Shown: piece after piece, positions 1-10,959 of the stretch | How positions within the stretch are numbered: the stretch's first letter is position 1 | How the letters are laid out: each line of letters starts with the position of its first letter | From: Macrocystis pyrifera | Taxonomy: Eukaryota > Sar > Phaeophyceae > Laminariales > Laminariaceae | Direction of reading: 5' to 3' | Length of the DNA: 64,000 nt | NCBI GenBank assembly: GCA_031763025.1 | Contig: JASSKH010000026.1 | Coordinates: forward strand, 8,420,408 to 8,484,407 | The notes under the pieces: generated by a model | The model's database searches: none | What the model was told of the DNA's origin: nothing | What the model saw: only the letters and a program-made list of their open reading frames with translations | Program-made: the position numbers and the translations under genes

Positions 1-855
1 GTGCCCGCGTCCCTGGCATCGACTGCATAGCTTCGCCGTGCACTCGCTCCTCCAATGGCCCTTCTTGCCACACCTATGACACTTGCCCACTGGAGTATTT
101 CCGCTGGCGGCTTTGGCTTTGCTGCCATTGCCACCAGCAGCCGCGGCCGAGCCACCACCGTCCTCGTTGGTGCCTCTATCGCCTCGTCCGTGACCCCGTC
201 GTCCACCTTTTTCTTTGCCATTTCCTCCACCTTTCCCGCGACCACCGCCACCACCGCCGCCGCCGGTGTACATCGCATGGCCTGCGTGGCCAGCGTTGGA
301 CCCGTTCTTCCTGTTTCCAGAAAGTCGGTAATGATGTTCTCGAACAGCCTTAATGATGTCATCTCGGCCGATGCTGTCACGTGATGCCAGGTTCCGAGCC
401 TCCACCTCGTATTCAGCGCCAGGGTATGCACCCCATCCTCCTGTCCTCCCATACTGGTCTGGATGACCCCTCGGTGGGCCAACCTCGACAGGCAACGCAG
501 TTCCTCCGCGTCCAGTTGTTCCCAAATCTGGCGAGGCGCCCTCACGCAAATTTGTCTCTTCTTGTTCTGCTGCAATATCCCTTGCCATGCCTACAGCAGC
601 AGCAGGGATCTCTCTCACAGCATTGGGTACTGCCCCTTGTGGGCTCTCCCCTACAGCAGCGCTACCCTCAGCGCTGCCGGACTCCGATCGACCAATGCCT
701 GCTTCAACAGCAGCAGTAGTATCACGTACTTCAGCAGTGGGTACTGCCCCTCTTGGAATTTCCCCTACAGCAGTAGTTCCTACCTCTGCTGGACTCTCTC
801 CTACAGCAACGCTGGCTTCAGCACTGCCTGGCTCCGATCGACCGTTGTTCCTCAT
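1..855 (-). pseudogene. Retroelement Gag-like protein with CCHC zinc knuckle (partial, runs off left edge)
   Basis: The minus strand is open from an ATG at 855 to the window edge (about 285 codons). It starts Ala/Gly/Glu-rich with repeated AVGE-type segments, then a more ordinary stretch, then a Gly/Arg-rich tract, and ends with a zinc knuckle at about 105-65 (C-HR-C-GKKGH-WRSE-C). This CX2CX4HX4C motif binds nucleic acid in retrotransposon Gag proteins. The following residues start a second Cys pair at the edge. The ORF overlaps a short coil-rich ORF (818-994) in another frame, so the Gag may be split by one frameshift. Family-level Gag assignment rests on the knuckle and on the LTR-like sequence just upstream; the lineage (copia or gypsy) cannot be told from this part. 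Confidence 0.6.
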
Positions 856-994
856 GAACTCGGGCCATCATGCTCCTCATGGCATACATCATCGATGCCT
901 GCCTCTGCTCCAACGCCAGCTTGATCTCGCGTCGCAGCGTTTCAACGTCACTCAGAGAATCGTGCTCTTGTTGAGCCGATCCCTTCGAGGGCAT
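818..994 (-). pseudogene. Probable N-terminal Gag fragment, coiled-coil rich
   Basis: A 58-codon ORF starts at an ATG at 994 and is rich in Glu, Leu, Arg and Met (SDVETLRREIKLALEQRQ), as expected of a coiled coil. It ends at a TGA at 818-820, inside the longer Gag-like frame that continues leftward. The arrangement fits one Gag with a single-base frameshift between the two ORFs, or a natural frameshift site. It lies about 90 bp downstream of the LTR-like segment. No family match is claimed. Confidence 0.4.
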
Positions 995-1082
995 CGTGGG
1001 CTTCTTGTACCAGACCTCAAACGTTCAAGACACTAGTGTGTTCGTAGAGTCCAAGCCTGGATGCCCTGACCACCACGTGGTC

Positions 1083-1206
1083 TGATGAGATTATTTATAA
1101 TCGTTGTATTAGAGGACAGAGGAGGGGAGAGAGAGCGGAGCCTAGCTCGTAGCTCGGAGCAGAGAACGGAGCAGAGACGGAGTGCTCAAACTCTCCTCGT
1201 TGAACA
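1083..1206 (-). repeat. Possible short LTR (TG...CA bounded)
   Basis: On the plus strand this 124-bp segment starts TGATGAG and ends GAACA, so it has TG...CA ends on either strand. Read on the minus strand it lies just before the Gag-like ORFs and just after the point where copia pol homology stops (about 1,265). It contains a purine/pyrimidine-biased stretch and TATAAATAA. A palindrome, GACCACGTGGTGGTC, follows on the inner side where a primer-binding site would be. No second copy is in the window, so the LTR call is tentative. Confidence 0.3.
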
Positions 1207-1217
1207 CCCGGCATAAT

Positions 1218-2405
1218 TCATAATAACGCCTGCGAAGAAATACGCAACCTTCTACAACTTGTAACCGTCGCTGCTGGAACGATCCAACGATCAATGTCAA
1301 CCATCTTGAAACGTTGTTTCAACTTCCTCTTAACCATCGAGATGACATTCGAGTCGTTGCCGGCTACCAGAAGGTCATCAACATAGAGCGTCAAGATGAT
1401 CTGGATACCGTCGTGGTTGTACAGGTAGACGCAAGTTTCAGACTTGAGCGGAACGAAACAGATTTCAACAAGGACGGGGTCAATGGTGTGGAACCAATTC
1501 CCGGGGCTTTGGGCTAGCCCGTAGAGGCTCTTCTCTAGCTGCATTACTAGATCACCTCCGCCCTTGTTCTTGACCTCGAAGCCAGGTGCCTGTTCGACGA
1601 ACACTTTCTCCTGAATGCCGGCGTATAGAAAGGCAGTGAACACGTCCATGTGGTCCAAATCCAGGTTGAACTCCACGGCTACGCACGCTACCAGCCGAAC
1701 GCTCTGTAGTCTGCACACCGGAGCGAAGGTACTGCCGCAGTCAAGTCCAGGTACTTGGTTCCAGCCTTGAGCCACTAGACGTCCCTTGTATGATCCGTCT
1801 GCCTTACGCTTGAATACCCACTTGGACTTAATCCGCTTCCTCCCAGGGGGAACTGCCGTAGGCGGGACGAGCTTGTAGACTTTTCGTTCGTTAAGACTCG
1901 TTATTATCTCGCTTTCAGCAGCTGCATTCCATTGCGCACCATCCGGCATGGCCCGTGCTTCTTGGATCGTCCGTGGAACACCCGGTTGAGATGTCCCCAC
2001 AGCATACGCATATTCCGTGAAACCGAAGGAACCGTCCCTATGGGCGACATCAGGAAACTCCCCTTTCGCGGTGAATGCGTATGAGATACGACGGAGCTCG
2101 CGGACGGTCTTGGCATTAGGGATGTTCGTAGTCGACCTGGTGACAGCACGTGTCGACATGGAACCACGCCCACCTGCCGAGCCGCTAGACGTGATGCCTC
2201 CCCGCGCAGATCTACCACGCGAAGAGTCACCGCGCGCACTTCGGCTACCACGAGACGAACTACGCCCACGTACAGAGCCATCTTGCGTTGCAGCGCCAGA
2301 CGGAGCAGGACCAGAAGGCGATGAACCAAGCGGCGTCGCAGGACTTGGACTTGGTGACGTACCAGGAGGAGACGCACCTCTGCCCAGCTCAGGGGGGCTT
2401 ACTCC
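1218..2405 (-). pseudogene. copia reverse transcriptase, truncated after the catalytic YVDD motif
   Basis: The frame is open from about 2,405 through a Ser/Arg/Gly/Pro-rich linker into the RVT_2 domain. Diagnostic blocks are KSKWVFKRKADGSYKGRLVA, DHMDVFTAFLYAGI (first catalytic Asp), LEKSLYGLAQSPGNWF, and LYVDDLLVAG with the two catalytic Asp at 1,379-1,374. Homology ends at KRKLKQRFKMVD near 1,265. The expected 'lG-...-YFLGI' block and RNase H are absent, and the last 20 or so residues before the stop at 1,218 are unrelated. The truncation coincides with the start of the neighbouring element. Confidence 0.88.
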
Positions 2406-3229
2406 TCCAGGCGATGCCGGGTTTTCTCCCCCTCAGGTGTACCACCGGAAATTCCAGGCCCACCGTCAGCAGGAGGAGATCCAGCAGGACTCAGCCCAAG
2501 GTCACGAGTAGTTGTTTCAAGAATTTGCTCGAGGAGTTCAGTCACAGGCGGATCCCCAATGGCATGATCAGGAGAGAGCAAATCAACTGAATGATTGAAA
2601 ATATGGTTTCGCACGTCTCTCACCATGTCGTTGTGGTCGTCGTACGTGAACTCCCCGTCGTCGAAACCACCCTCATCCGACGAAGGCACTACGGAAGGAG
2701 TCTCAATATATACAATATTTCGACTCTCCCGTACACGTCTCGTCTCAGAGTTGTAGACCCGGTACGACTTACTGTCCATGCTGTATCCGACAAGCCGTCC
2801 TTCCCAAGCACGATGCTCCATCTTCTTGGTGTAGGTCTCGATGTGCACGAACGCCCTAGACCCAATCACCCGAAGGTGCCCAAGGTAGACACCTTTGCCG
2901 TAGAGCGCCTTGTACGGCGTCCCGGTTTGCAGGGCTTCGTGAGGAGTCCGGTTGCTTAGATAAACAGCTGTCTGCATTAACTCCCCCCAAAGGAAGTTCG
3001 GTAGAGTCGAGTCAGCGAGCAGGCAGCGTACGATGTTCACGATCGTTCGGCCCGCACGCTCGTTCGCACCGATCTGCTGAGGGGTGTTCGGAGAGGCGAA
3101 CTCCAGCTTGATGCCGACGTCTTGACAGTACTGACGGAATTCCGCACTCGTTAGTTCCGTACCTTGATCCCCGCGAAGGCAGTGGATGCGCACGCCAGTA
3201 GGAATCACAGTCCCTGTTGAACACAGCAA
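2399..3229 (-). pseudogene. copia integrase core, C-terminal part
   Basis: This ORF continues the integrase after the frameshift near 3,225. It has LRGDQGTELTSAEF (second catalytic Asp) and NTPQQIGANERAGRTI (catalytic Glu, equivalent to the usual HGVAER-NRT motif). The copia block follows with PYKALYGKG, LRVIGSRAFVHIE, and GYSMDSKSYRVYN. It then enters an acidic, low-complexity linker and stops at 2,399. The reverse-transcriptase frame is already open on the same strand at this point, so a second single-base frameshift separates integrase from RT. Confidence 0.85.
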
Positions 3230-4892
3230 GAGAGTCCCCGGAACAGGTCTTGTCCTTCATGAGAACGATCTCCTTCCGCTTGGTCTGCTGGTCAACGAAC
3301 TTGGTGGCGTACGTGAAACCTCCCAACGCTGGAGGCGTAAAGGGGCCAAGGGTGTCTACTGAAACATGCTGGAAAGGGCGTAAAACGCCATATGAAGCTT
3401 GCTTAGGATGAGGTTGTTGTGTGCTCTTACCGAGCGGGCAGGCACCACAATCCTTAACGTCACCGGTGTAGTCGACGCCGTTGTCGGGCGCCTTCTTCAG
3501 GACGTCCAAGCTCTTGCCGTTAATATGCCCCATGCGTCGGTGCCAGAGATCAGCGGGCTCCACTTTTAAGGCAAGCTCGTCAGGGTTGTCCCCGAGGACC
3601 ATCTGGCCCCCAGCGCCACCCCCAAGCTTCACCTCGATGGAGCACATGGTCTTTCCTGTTGTGTCGTCCACCCCGAGGGTCTGCATCGGGATAACCACGC
3701 CCCTCGACTCCAACCTGGGGTTGGTCGGATGAAACAACGTTGCCACCCCCTTCAACATTGCTGCGGTCACGGAGAAAAGGTTGGTGTCCAGCCCCGGTAC
3801 CATAGCGACGCGAAAGGAGACTTGCCGTTCATTCCCATTGTCGTCTGTGACGGCGCCGGCGATCGTCCCCGTAGTAACGCCTTTCAGGAGATGCTGGCCG
3901 GCGGCGACTATCGTGAGTGGGACCCGAAGGTCTTCGATATCGCGCATGTGGGCCCGCACTCCTGGTGTAAGCGCAGGGTCTAGGTAATTGTCGGTTGCTC
4001 CACTGTCCACCACCGTACGGAGGAATGTTCCGTCGGAGCGGAAAGGAGCTGACGGCAACCCTGCAGGAGTCGCCATGAACGCACCAAAGAGCCCTGAAGG
4101 TATGTGATGGTCCTGCGTAGGTGACTCCGGTTTGGCAGCAGACGCCGCCGGGAGTTGCTGGGGAACGGCAGGCGACGAGGCGGCCTCTGCCAAGGAAGCA
4201 CCGAGGGCGCTACTGGAGAATCCAAACGTAGTCGGCTCGGACTGGGCCGGTTGTGCTACAGTTGGAGACGAGTTCGTCATGTTCGCGCCCCCGATGTTGG
4301 CGAAGTTTCCTGCTGACTGCAGCAGTGCCAGGTTCGCAGCCAAACCTTGGAGCTCTTTCTGCCTATGCTCTCGCAGCTCCTGTTGTTTATGGCACTCGGC
4401 ATCACTGTGCGTCTTAGTTTTGTGGTAGGAGCACCACTTCGGCTGGTTACTCCCCCCACCACCATTGCTTCGCTTGGGCTTCCTCCCCTTTGGCTTCCCT
4501 TGCTTTGATGTTGACTTCTTGGCTGGTTGGGGGCAGTCGCGCTGGAAGTGCCCGTATGCCTTACACCGGTCGCACTGGTCGGTGTGGGACACAACCGCCA
4601 TCGCGCCCCCCCGGCCAGAGACCACGGGCCCCGACACGCTGCGCGACTGTTGGTCTACATAAAAGCGGTTCGCCGTCTCCTGGAGGCGGTCCACAGAGGT
4701 AAACTCATCTCGGTGGTGCATTTCCTGGATGAATTTGAACTCTGGGGCCTTGGTCAGGCCCGACAGCATTATGTCTAGGTATACCGCGTCAGAAACTTCC
4801 TCCCCCAGCACCTTGAGGCGAAGTTTGAGATCCCAACCCTTCGTGAAGAAGTCTATGGGATCACAAGTTGAAAAGCTCGGTGTGACACGCAC
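3215..4892 (-). pseudogene. copia Gag C-terminus, protease and integrase N-terminus
   Basis: The ORF is open from 4,892 and reads as coding to about 3,225. Residue positions in the ORF: CCHC knuckle CDRCKAYGHFQRDC at 107-120; a second C-H-H-C cluster at 153-167 (WCSYHKTKTHSDAEC); protease active site VVDSGATDNYLD at about 294-305; GAG-pre-integrase zinc site HRRMGH at 451-456 with CGAC at 482-485; first integrase catalytic Asp in SVDTLGPF at 513. Near residue 556 the correct frame shifts to the next ORF, and the rest of this ORF (to 3,012) is out-of-frame read-through. The domains and order are those of copia polyproteins. Confidence 0.85.
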
Positions 4893-5259
4893 GCCGAGCT
4901 TCCTGAGTTGGAGCGTCGAAACGCTTGTTTAGGGCTTTCTAAGCCGCTGTCCCATCCCCCATAGCACAGGCCTCCGTCCCTTCGTGAGTATGAACAGTTA
5001 GCTGTGCTGACTCGGAGGTCACGAAGAAGAGGAGGGAGTATAGGCGGCCGTTAGCCTTGTCCCACGCGGCCATACTGCCCTTGTTTGGTGTGGTTGCCAA
5101 TGGGCGCTCCTTCCCGTCGAGGACGGGAAGAAGCTCTGGCGCGTGGAGAATGACTGCTTGTCGAAGCCTGGTCTTCCATTCGCGAAAACTCTAATGTCCC
5201 GAGCATTTCCCAATGGAGTCCAGCATGCGGTGGAGCCCGGAGCCCGAGTGTTCCTCCAT
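4880..5259 (-). pseudogene. copia Gag N-terminal part with two in-frame stops
   Basis: The frame begins at an ATG at 5,259 and reads through TAG codons near 5,193 and 4,939. Between them is a Gag-like stretch containing EWKTRLRQAVILHAPELLPV and AAWDKANGRLYSLLFFVT. This resembles the UBN2/Retrotran_gag region of copia elements, where a WK-R motif precedes a conserved Trp and a hydrophobic core. After the second stop, ALNKRFDAPTQEARR fits the usual 'L...F......R...L' pattern before a frameshift into the next ORF at about 4,885. Assignment is by pattern and position. Confidence 0.6.
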
Positions 5260-5337
5260 TGCTGAAGCCAGGGTAACACGAAGCTCCGTAGCTTACAAAC
5301 CACGTCCGGTGGAAGCAATCCTGCGTCCGTCCGGAAT

Positions 5338-5360
5338 ACTGCGCTCCTTCCGAGCGCAGT
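5338..5360 (-). promoter_or_regulatory. Perfect 9-bp stem hairpin in the copia leader
   Basis: ACTGCGCTC and GAGCGCAGT flank a five-base loop (CTTCC on the plus strand). The hairpin lies about 80 bp upstream of the gag ATG. Leader hairpins of this kind can serve packaging, dimerisation or translation control in retroelements; the role here is only inferred from position. Confidence 0.4.
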
Positions 5361-5375
5361 TATAACCTACCGCAG

Positions 5376-6530
5376 ATGGTTAGACTGCGGTGTTGCGGCG
5401 ACGGAGGTGGCACACGGGTCAGATGTACTGCTCAGACTTGCTACGCGTCTTTCAGCGTAGACTTGTGGCTGCTGCACGGATGCAAACAGGCCTGGTCAGA
5501 TCCTCAGCCTACACACGTACCGATCAAAACAACCAGCACGCGGAAGATTTCTTGGACAGACCTACCTCGCGTATACTACGCGCAGGTAAATTCACGTGAG
5601 TCGATCACGTGTGCGTAGCTGTAGCAGCGGAACGGCTACCAGCTGTCAGTCGCATCCTCAACCCACACACGCTACCAAGCCGGCAACTCGGCACGTGGAA
5701 GATGTCTTGAACACACTACGCCCGGCGAAAATACCGCGCGCAGGCGATTTCGGTAGTCAGTTAAAGACACAGGGCACCGAGGAGGCACTCCGCGCGTACA
5801 GAACCAACAACCCACACAACCCTATTCGCCAACCGAAGTCAACGCCTAGAAATTATGCCCCCGAATGCTTTACATAAACAGTTGCGTACCGAAAGTGTAG
5901 CCGAGAGCCCAGGTGATCAGTCCGGGCCCAATACACAAGCGGGTTGACTCAGTGTGGCCTCCAGCAGAAAGCTGGCTCTTGCAGCAGTAGCTCCCCGCGG
6001 AAAATATCCTCTGGAAGACGTGTGTGCTCCACAGCATTCGACGACAGCAGAAGTCGCAGTCGCCGCAGGCCTTCACTCAGACAGACTATCGAGGCTCATA
6101 AGCTATTATGGATATTGTGATATACCCTGGCACGGTGGCTGAGAGGCTGTGTCGTCGACGTTAGTCGAGGTGATGACACGTCCGAGAGGGTAGCCTGGAA
6201 GACGAGAGTCCTTCCACTGTGTGAAGAAGATGTTGAGATATTGTAACACTGGCGCTTAGTTGGCCAACACACAGAGATATAAACCGCAGAGTACGCAGGA
6301 GTCCAGACGATGGCTTCTTCCCAGAGCTGACCAGGACAGCTACAATCCACACGAGAGAGACACGAGAGAGTGATCCACTCGGCTAGCAAGCAGAGTATTC
6401 TACGGAAGTAATTCCTCCGCATACACATACGTACTTTACATTCGAACAGACACATATGAGATCTACGATATACAAGAGCAGTGCTACTGAACATTGACTC
6501 ATACTGGCTATGTGCTAACATTTCCATAAC
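5376..6530. other. Non-coding stretch with an imperfect direct repeat
   Basis: No convincing gene is seen. Two related segments of about 110 bp (about 5,499-5,610 and 5,652-5,761) share a 'CATCCTCA-CC-ACACACG' start, a 'CACG-GGAAGAT-TCTTG-ACA' middle and a 'CGCGCAGG' end. The copia 5' LTR should lie somewhere here, but without its 3' partner I cannot mark its limits. Confidence 0.4.
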
Positions 6531-6708
6531 ACTCTCGTCTAACGGGCTACCCGCCTTGTAGAGAGTTCCTAAAAGAACATTACTCTCGACTAACGGAATA
6601 TCCGCCGGGATAATCCATTCTTTGGATTATTCCCGTAGTCCTGAGACCACAAGAATGCAGACTATATTATCTGTACCTATAGCCCATGAGTACTTCACTC
6701 ATATCACA
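6531..6708 (+). repeat. 178-bp direct repeat, left copy (possible LTR)
   Basis: This copy and 8,318-8,496 share about 180 bp from ACTCTCGTCTAA to CTTCACTCATATCACA. Each copy holds an internal duplication of the 'ATTACTCTCG(T/A)CTAACGG' phrase. The shared end finishes in CA, as LTRs do. The next bases, TTAGCCCACCCTGAA, recur after the same boundary in a third partial copy at 13,984, so this edge is a real element boundary. Confidence 0.5.
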
Positions 6709-8317
6709 TTAGCCCACCCTGAAAATTCGTATAGGCAGACCACAAGATGCTCAAGGGGTGACGAGAAAGTCATCCCAAACGACCAGGAAAAGGTGGTCGA
6801 AGATGCGGCTATTCGAAACAAAAGAAATGAGGTTATAGATTCCCCCACACCTCGTAACAAGACCCAAACAGTACGAAAGGGCGGTGTTCACTGAAAACAG
6901 CCACTGAAAGGGATACCAAAGGAGAGGAATACATAACTCAAAGCGAAGGCGAAAGGAGAAAACAGCGGAAGCGACAACAAAAGAAGGACGAAAGAAAAAG
7001 GAGACAGAAGCCGAAGCGAAGGCTAGAGGAAAAAACGAAGACCAAAGTGAAGGCTAAAGAAGGACGCACAAACATACTACTGGAGGCATATTGTCTGGGA
7101 CGCAAGGAGGTACGAACGGGGCTTGTTCGCCGAACCGGGTTGGCAAACTTGGAAACTCTCAAAAGGGGACAGTGATCACAATCTTAAAACATAAATATCC
7201 TGTAGGCGCCATGCCTTGTCTTGGAGCGAAGGTCCTAACATGGTAGACATCACGCTAGACTAAAGGGAAACAGCAAGGGTGCGATGAGGGGTTGCGTACA
7301 CTAGGGGCTTACTAAAACCGGGAGACGGAACGAACAACCCGGCGTCTGGGAGACCTGTTCGTGGTGTGTGAACAATACCAGCAAAAGGTAGCAACGTAGA
7401 CAACTCAGCAGAATCAAACTGGAAGGCGGTGTCCGCAAGAAAACCTGCAAGAAGATCGGCCTATTGCGTGCAATTCGAGGTGGTAGATAGCGCGGGGCTA
7501 AAACACTACCGTGTGCAACTTTACCAATAGGGGCGATATCAAAAGTGGTGTCGTTTGCCAGAGCGCAGAGGGGCGCGCGGAATACCGAGCAACAAGAAAG
7601 GAAAGGAAGAGAATAGAGAAAACGAAATACCGTCGAGACCAGGAAACTGGCTATTAATAAAAGCTGGACACAGGTCAGGGGAAATCGATCATGTCAGAAC
7701 CACTATGTATGGCCGGTAACTCTGCGGTCGTCCGGGGCGACAATGCTACTTGGACCCTACTTGGCAAACATGGAAGAAACACGGGTGAGCTGAAAACTCG
7801 ATACAATGCTAGTTCGAGGACCGTCTGAAACAGGGGTCGGCAGAAACCGATGGAGGTCAGGGTACAACCCAGGCTACGACACGATTATACCTCGGCGTAG
7901 TATCGCCGAAAACTGGCGGTAGGTTAGTGAAGTACAAACGCAAATGCTGATTACGATATCGCTACGACTCGGTGGCCTGAACGTAAGGTGTAGGCGACGC
8001 CAGATGTGAAGAGATGGCCGAAGTAAGGGTGACGGACGCAGGTGTACCTGACAGCTGGGAAGCAGTGCTTTGCTTTTTTTTTCTGGTTAGGATCTTCTTT
8101 GTTGATGGCGAGAGCTAAGGAGGTGCTCTGGTAAAGAAGTGAGAGGTAGAGGGGGGGGACTCGACACCCAGATATACTCGTCCCACTCCACGCCACAAGC
8201 TCTCCTACATTCCTCTTATCTGATGTACTCCAATAGAACTTTCCTATGGCTACCGATCGTTCTCCTGCTAATATAAAAACTTCTCATTTTATGGTCTTAT
8301 CTCCGTTATGGAACATT
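6709..8317. mobile_element. Coding-free internal region of a possible non-autonomous LTR element
   Basis: The segment lies between two direct repeats and contains no recognisable protein domain. The left end (6,709-6,865) matches 14,000-14,143 elsewhere in the window, showing it belongs to a dispersed family. A purine-rich run (GAGAGGTAGAGGGGGGGG, about 8,140-8,159) resembles a polypurine tract, although it sits about 160 bp before the right repeat. A LARD/TRIM-like element is the simplest reading; a segmental duplication is the alternative. Confidence 0.35.
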
Positions 8318-8496
8318 ACTCTCGTCTAATGGGCTGTCCGCCTTGGAGACCATTCCTAAAAGAACGCTACTCTCGACTAACGGAATATCCACCGGGATAC
8401 TCCATTTTTTTTTATTATTCCCGTAGTCCTGAGACCACAAAACTGCAGACTATGTTATCTGTATATATAGTCCATGAGTACTTCACTCATATCACA
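8318..8496 (+). repeat. 178-bp direct repeat, right copy (possible LTR)
   Basis: Matches 6,531-6,708 in the same orientation with scattered substitutions and a short T-run expansion (TTTTTTTT near 8,405). It ends in the same CTCATATCACA before unrelated flanking sequence. Confidence 0.5.
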
Positions 8497-8769
8497 CGAG
8501 CAAAAAAACATCAAAATCCCCTGTAACCTTCGTTACTAACACAACGGCATGCAGTAATTGGTTGACAACGACCACGGTTGCGTTACAGAAGATTACCAAG
8601 CAAAAAAACGCAGGTTATGCCATTCATATACACTAACTAGCGATACGGCCATGGTTCCGCCTGTGGTGCTAGCCCTGCGTTGTCCATGGTGGTGAGAAAG
8701 TACCTGGTACGGTAATACTCGTAGTGTGCTGTGATGTGCCACTGAACGGAAAGAAATGTACGGACCACC

Positions 8770-10545
8770 GTGCTGGGCGGTATCGATCCGGGGGATGTCC
8801 GTTTTTGCCCCGGGGTTGTTGCAGTTTTGCATGCATGGAAGCATTTATGATTCGAAGATGGGGCCTTACCATCTCCGGGTGCTGCGGGACATCGAATCGA
8901 ACATGAGCTTCAGCCAAACCGTATGTCAGCCAGTGGGGTTGGGGTTTCCATACCTTGAGGGGCGGTATCGTCCGGGGGATGTCTGCTTTCGTCTCTGGTT
9001 TGTTGGAGTTGTGGATGAATGGAAGGATTTCTGATCCAGGGATGGGAGCCTATCTTGCCCGGGTGCGGCGACACCTCATCGTTGCCCGGAGGGGCAACTC
9101 TCGACGCGCTGGCTCAATGAACCCCAGCTAACCCTGAAATCAGCCAGTGGGGTTGGGGTTTCCACACCTTGCGGGGCGGCATCGACCCGGGGATGCCCGT
9201 TTTCGTCCCCGGATTGTTAGAATTGTAGATGTATGGAAGGAAATATAATCCGACGATGGGACCTTATCACCCCCGGGTGCGGCGATACCTCGACGTTGTC
9301 CCGTGGAGCAACTCTCGCTGTGTGCTGTCTCCATGAGCCCCAGCCAAAACAGCGATACAGCAAGCAGCTGGTGGGGGTGGAGTTTCTACACCTTGCGGGG
9401 CGAGATCGACCTGAAGAATGTCCGTTTTCGTCGCTGGCTTGTTAGAGTTGTAGATACATGGAAATATTTCTGATTAGGGCATGGGACCTTATCGTCCCCG
9501 GGTGCGGCGGGACCTCGAAGTTATCCCGGGGGGAAATTCTCGCTGCGCGCTGGCTCCATGAGCTACAGTGAGCCACAGCCCACAGCCAACCATAAATCAG
9601 TCAGTAGGATTGGGCTTCCAAACCTTTCGGGGCGGTATCGACTCCGGAGGATGTCCGCTTTCGTCCCGGGTTGTACGATTTGTAGTTGTGTGGAATGATC
9701 TGATCCAGGGATCGCATCTTATCATCCCCGGGTGCGACGGGACCTCGACGTTGTCCCGAGGGGCAACTCTCGCCTCGCGCTGGCTCCATGAGCACAGTCC
9801 AAACAGCAATCAGCCTACGGAGGTGAGGTTTCCACACCTTGCGGGGAGGTATCGACCAGGGGGGTGTCCGTTTTCGTCCCCAGGCTGTTGGAGTTGTAGA
9901 TTCATCGAGGAATTCTGATCCGGGGATGGTACCTTATCATCCCCGAGTACGGCGGGACCTCTACGTTGTCCCGAGGGCAACTATCGCCGCGCGCTGGTTC
10001 CATGCGCCCCAGCCTAAACAGCGATCACTCGGTGGGGGGCGGGGTTTCCACACCTTGCGGGGCGGTATCCACCCGGGGGATATCCGTTTTCGTCCCCGGG
10101 TTGTTGGATTTGTAGATATACGGAAGGATTTATGATATGGGGATATGGAATTATCGTCCCCGGGTGCGGCGGGACCTCGAAGTTGTCCCGGGGGGCAATT
10201 CTCGCTACGCGATGGCTCCATGAGCCCCAGCCAACTATAATAAACTAGGAGAGTTCGAGTTCTACAGGGGGGGCGGTATCGACTCGGGGGATGTGTGTTT
10301 TCGTCCCCGGATTGTTGGTGTACAGAATCTGGAGATGGGACCCTATCGTCCCCGGACACCGTTGGCTCCATGAGTCTGAGCCAATCAGTGATCAGCCTAT
10401 GGGGGTGGGGTTTCCACACCGTGCGGGACAGTGGCGACCTGGGGAATCGCCGTTTGCCCCCGGTTGGTCGGAGTTATAGAGATATATTGAAGTAATTCTG
10501 ATCCGGGGATGGGACCCTATCCTCCTCGGGTGTGGCGGAACCTCG
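8770..10545. repeat. Satellite-like tandem array, nine diverged units of about 215 bp
   Basis: A phrase of the type GGGGCGGTATCGACCCGGGGGATGTCCGTTTTCG recurs near 8,779, 8,961, 9,175, 9,400, 9,630, 9,842, 10,061, 10,271 and 10,425 (spacings 154-230, mostly 210-230). Each full unit also carries 'GATGGGACCTTATC-TCCCCGGGTGCGGCGGGACCTCGA-GTTGTCCCG-GGGGCAA-TCTCGC' and ends 'TGGCTCCATGAGCCCCAGCC'. The last unit is shortened. ORFs across the array are by-products of the repeat. Confidence 0.85.
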
Positions 10546-10959
10546 ATCACTCCATTCAGCACCAAATATTCTATAATAGAAAGAGCCAGCGGCCTCTGGC
10601 GTGGATTTGGCCAACCAATCAGCTGTTAGAGTTGTAAATCAAAATTGTAAGTCAGCAGCTAAGCTGGCTAGATGGCTGTCAGAACTGCCTCGGGATTGTG
10701 CCACGGCCACGGCTCGCTGCGGCGCGGCGTAGGCCCCGGCGTTCTGCTGGTTGTGACACCCGGCCTCCCTACCCATGGGGCAAGGCGGGAATACATATTT
10801 TTCCATCCCATTCACCGGTATTGTCTTTGCCCTACTCCTTAGTTTCACGCTCCCTCCCTTTCGTAACTCAACGGGATCACGTAGCTCTCCCCCATTGTAT
10901 ATATGCATAGATCGGGTTAGCGTCGGTTGGCGACAACGCTGTAAAACACGCCTTTCAGT
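10546..10959. other. Non-coding spacer between the satellite array and a dispersed repeat
   Basis: No domain-bearing ORF or known RNA is seen. The minus-strand ORF that crosses this area (10,639-11,304) mostly translates the adjacent dispersed repeat and shows no recognisable motif. Confidence 0.3.

Larger units (their letters stand above)
1265..5361 (-). mobile_element. Ty1/copia-type LTR retrotransposon, degenerate and truncated
   Basis: Read on the minus strand the order is leader hairpin, Gag with zinc knuckle, aspartic protease, GAG-pre-integrase and integrase, then reverse transcriptase. Integrase before RT is diagnostic of Ty1/copia (Pseudoviridae-type) order. The copy is dead: two in-frame TAG codons lie in gag, frameshifts fall near 4,885, 3,225 and 2,400, and homology stops shortly after the RT YVDD motif. 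The rest of RT, RNase H and the 3' LTR are missing. The break abuts the 5' end of a second retroelement, as expected if that element inserted into the copia copy or if a deletion joined the two. Confidence 0.85.

Noticed and set aside
1..1036. Several plus-strand ORFs at the left end
   Set aside because: They are shadows of the minus-strand Gag-like frame, which carries the zinc knuckle.
8770..10545. Possible CRISPR array
   Set aside because: Units are about 215 bp with no short repeat-spacer structure, and the genome is eukaryotic.
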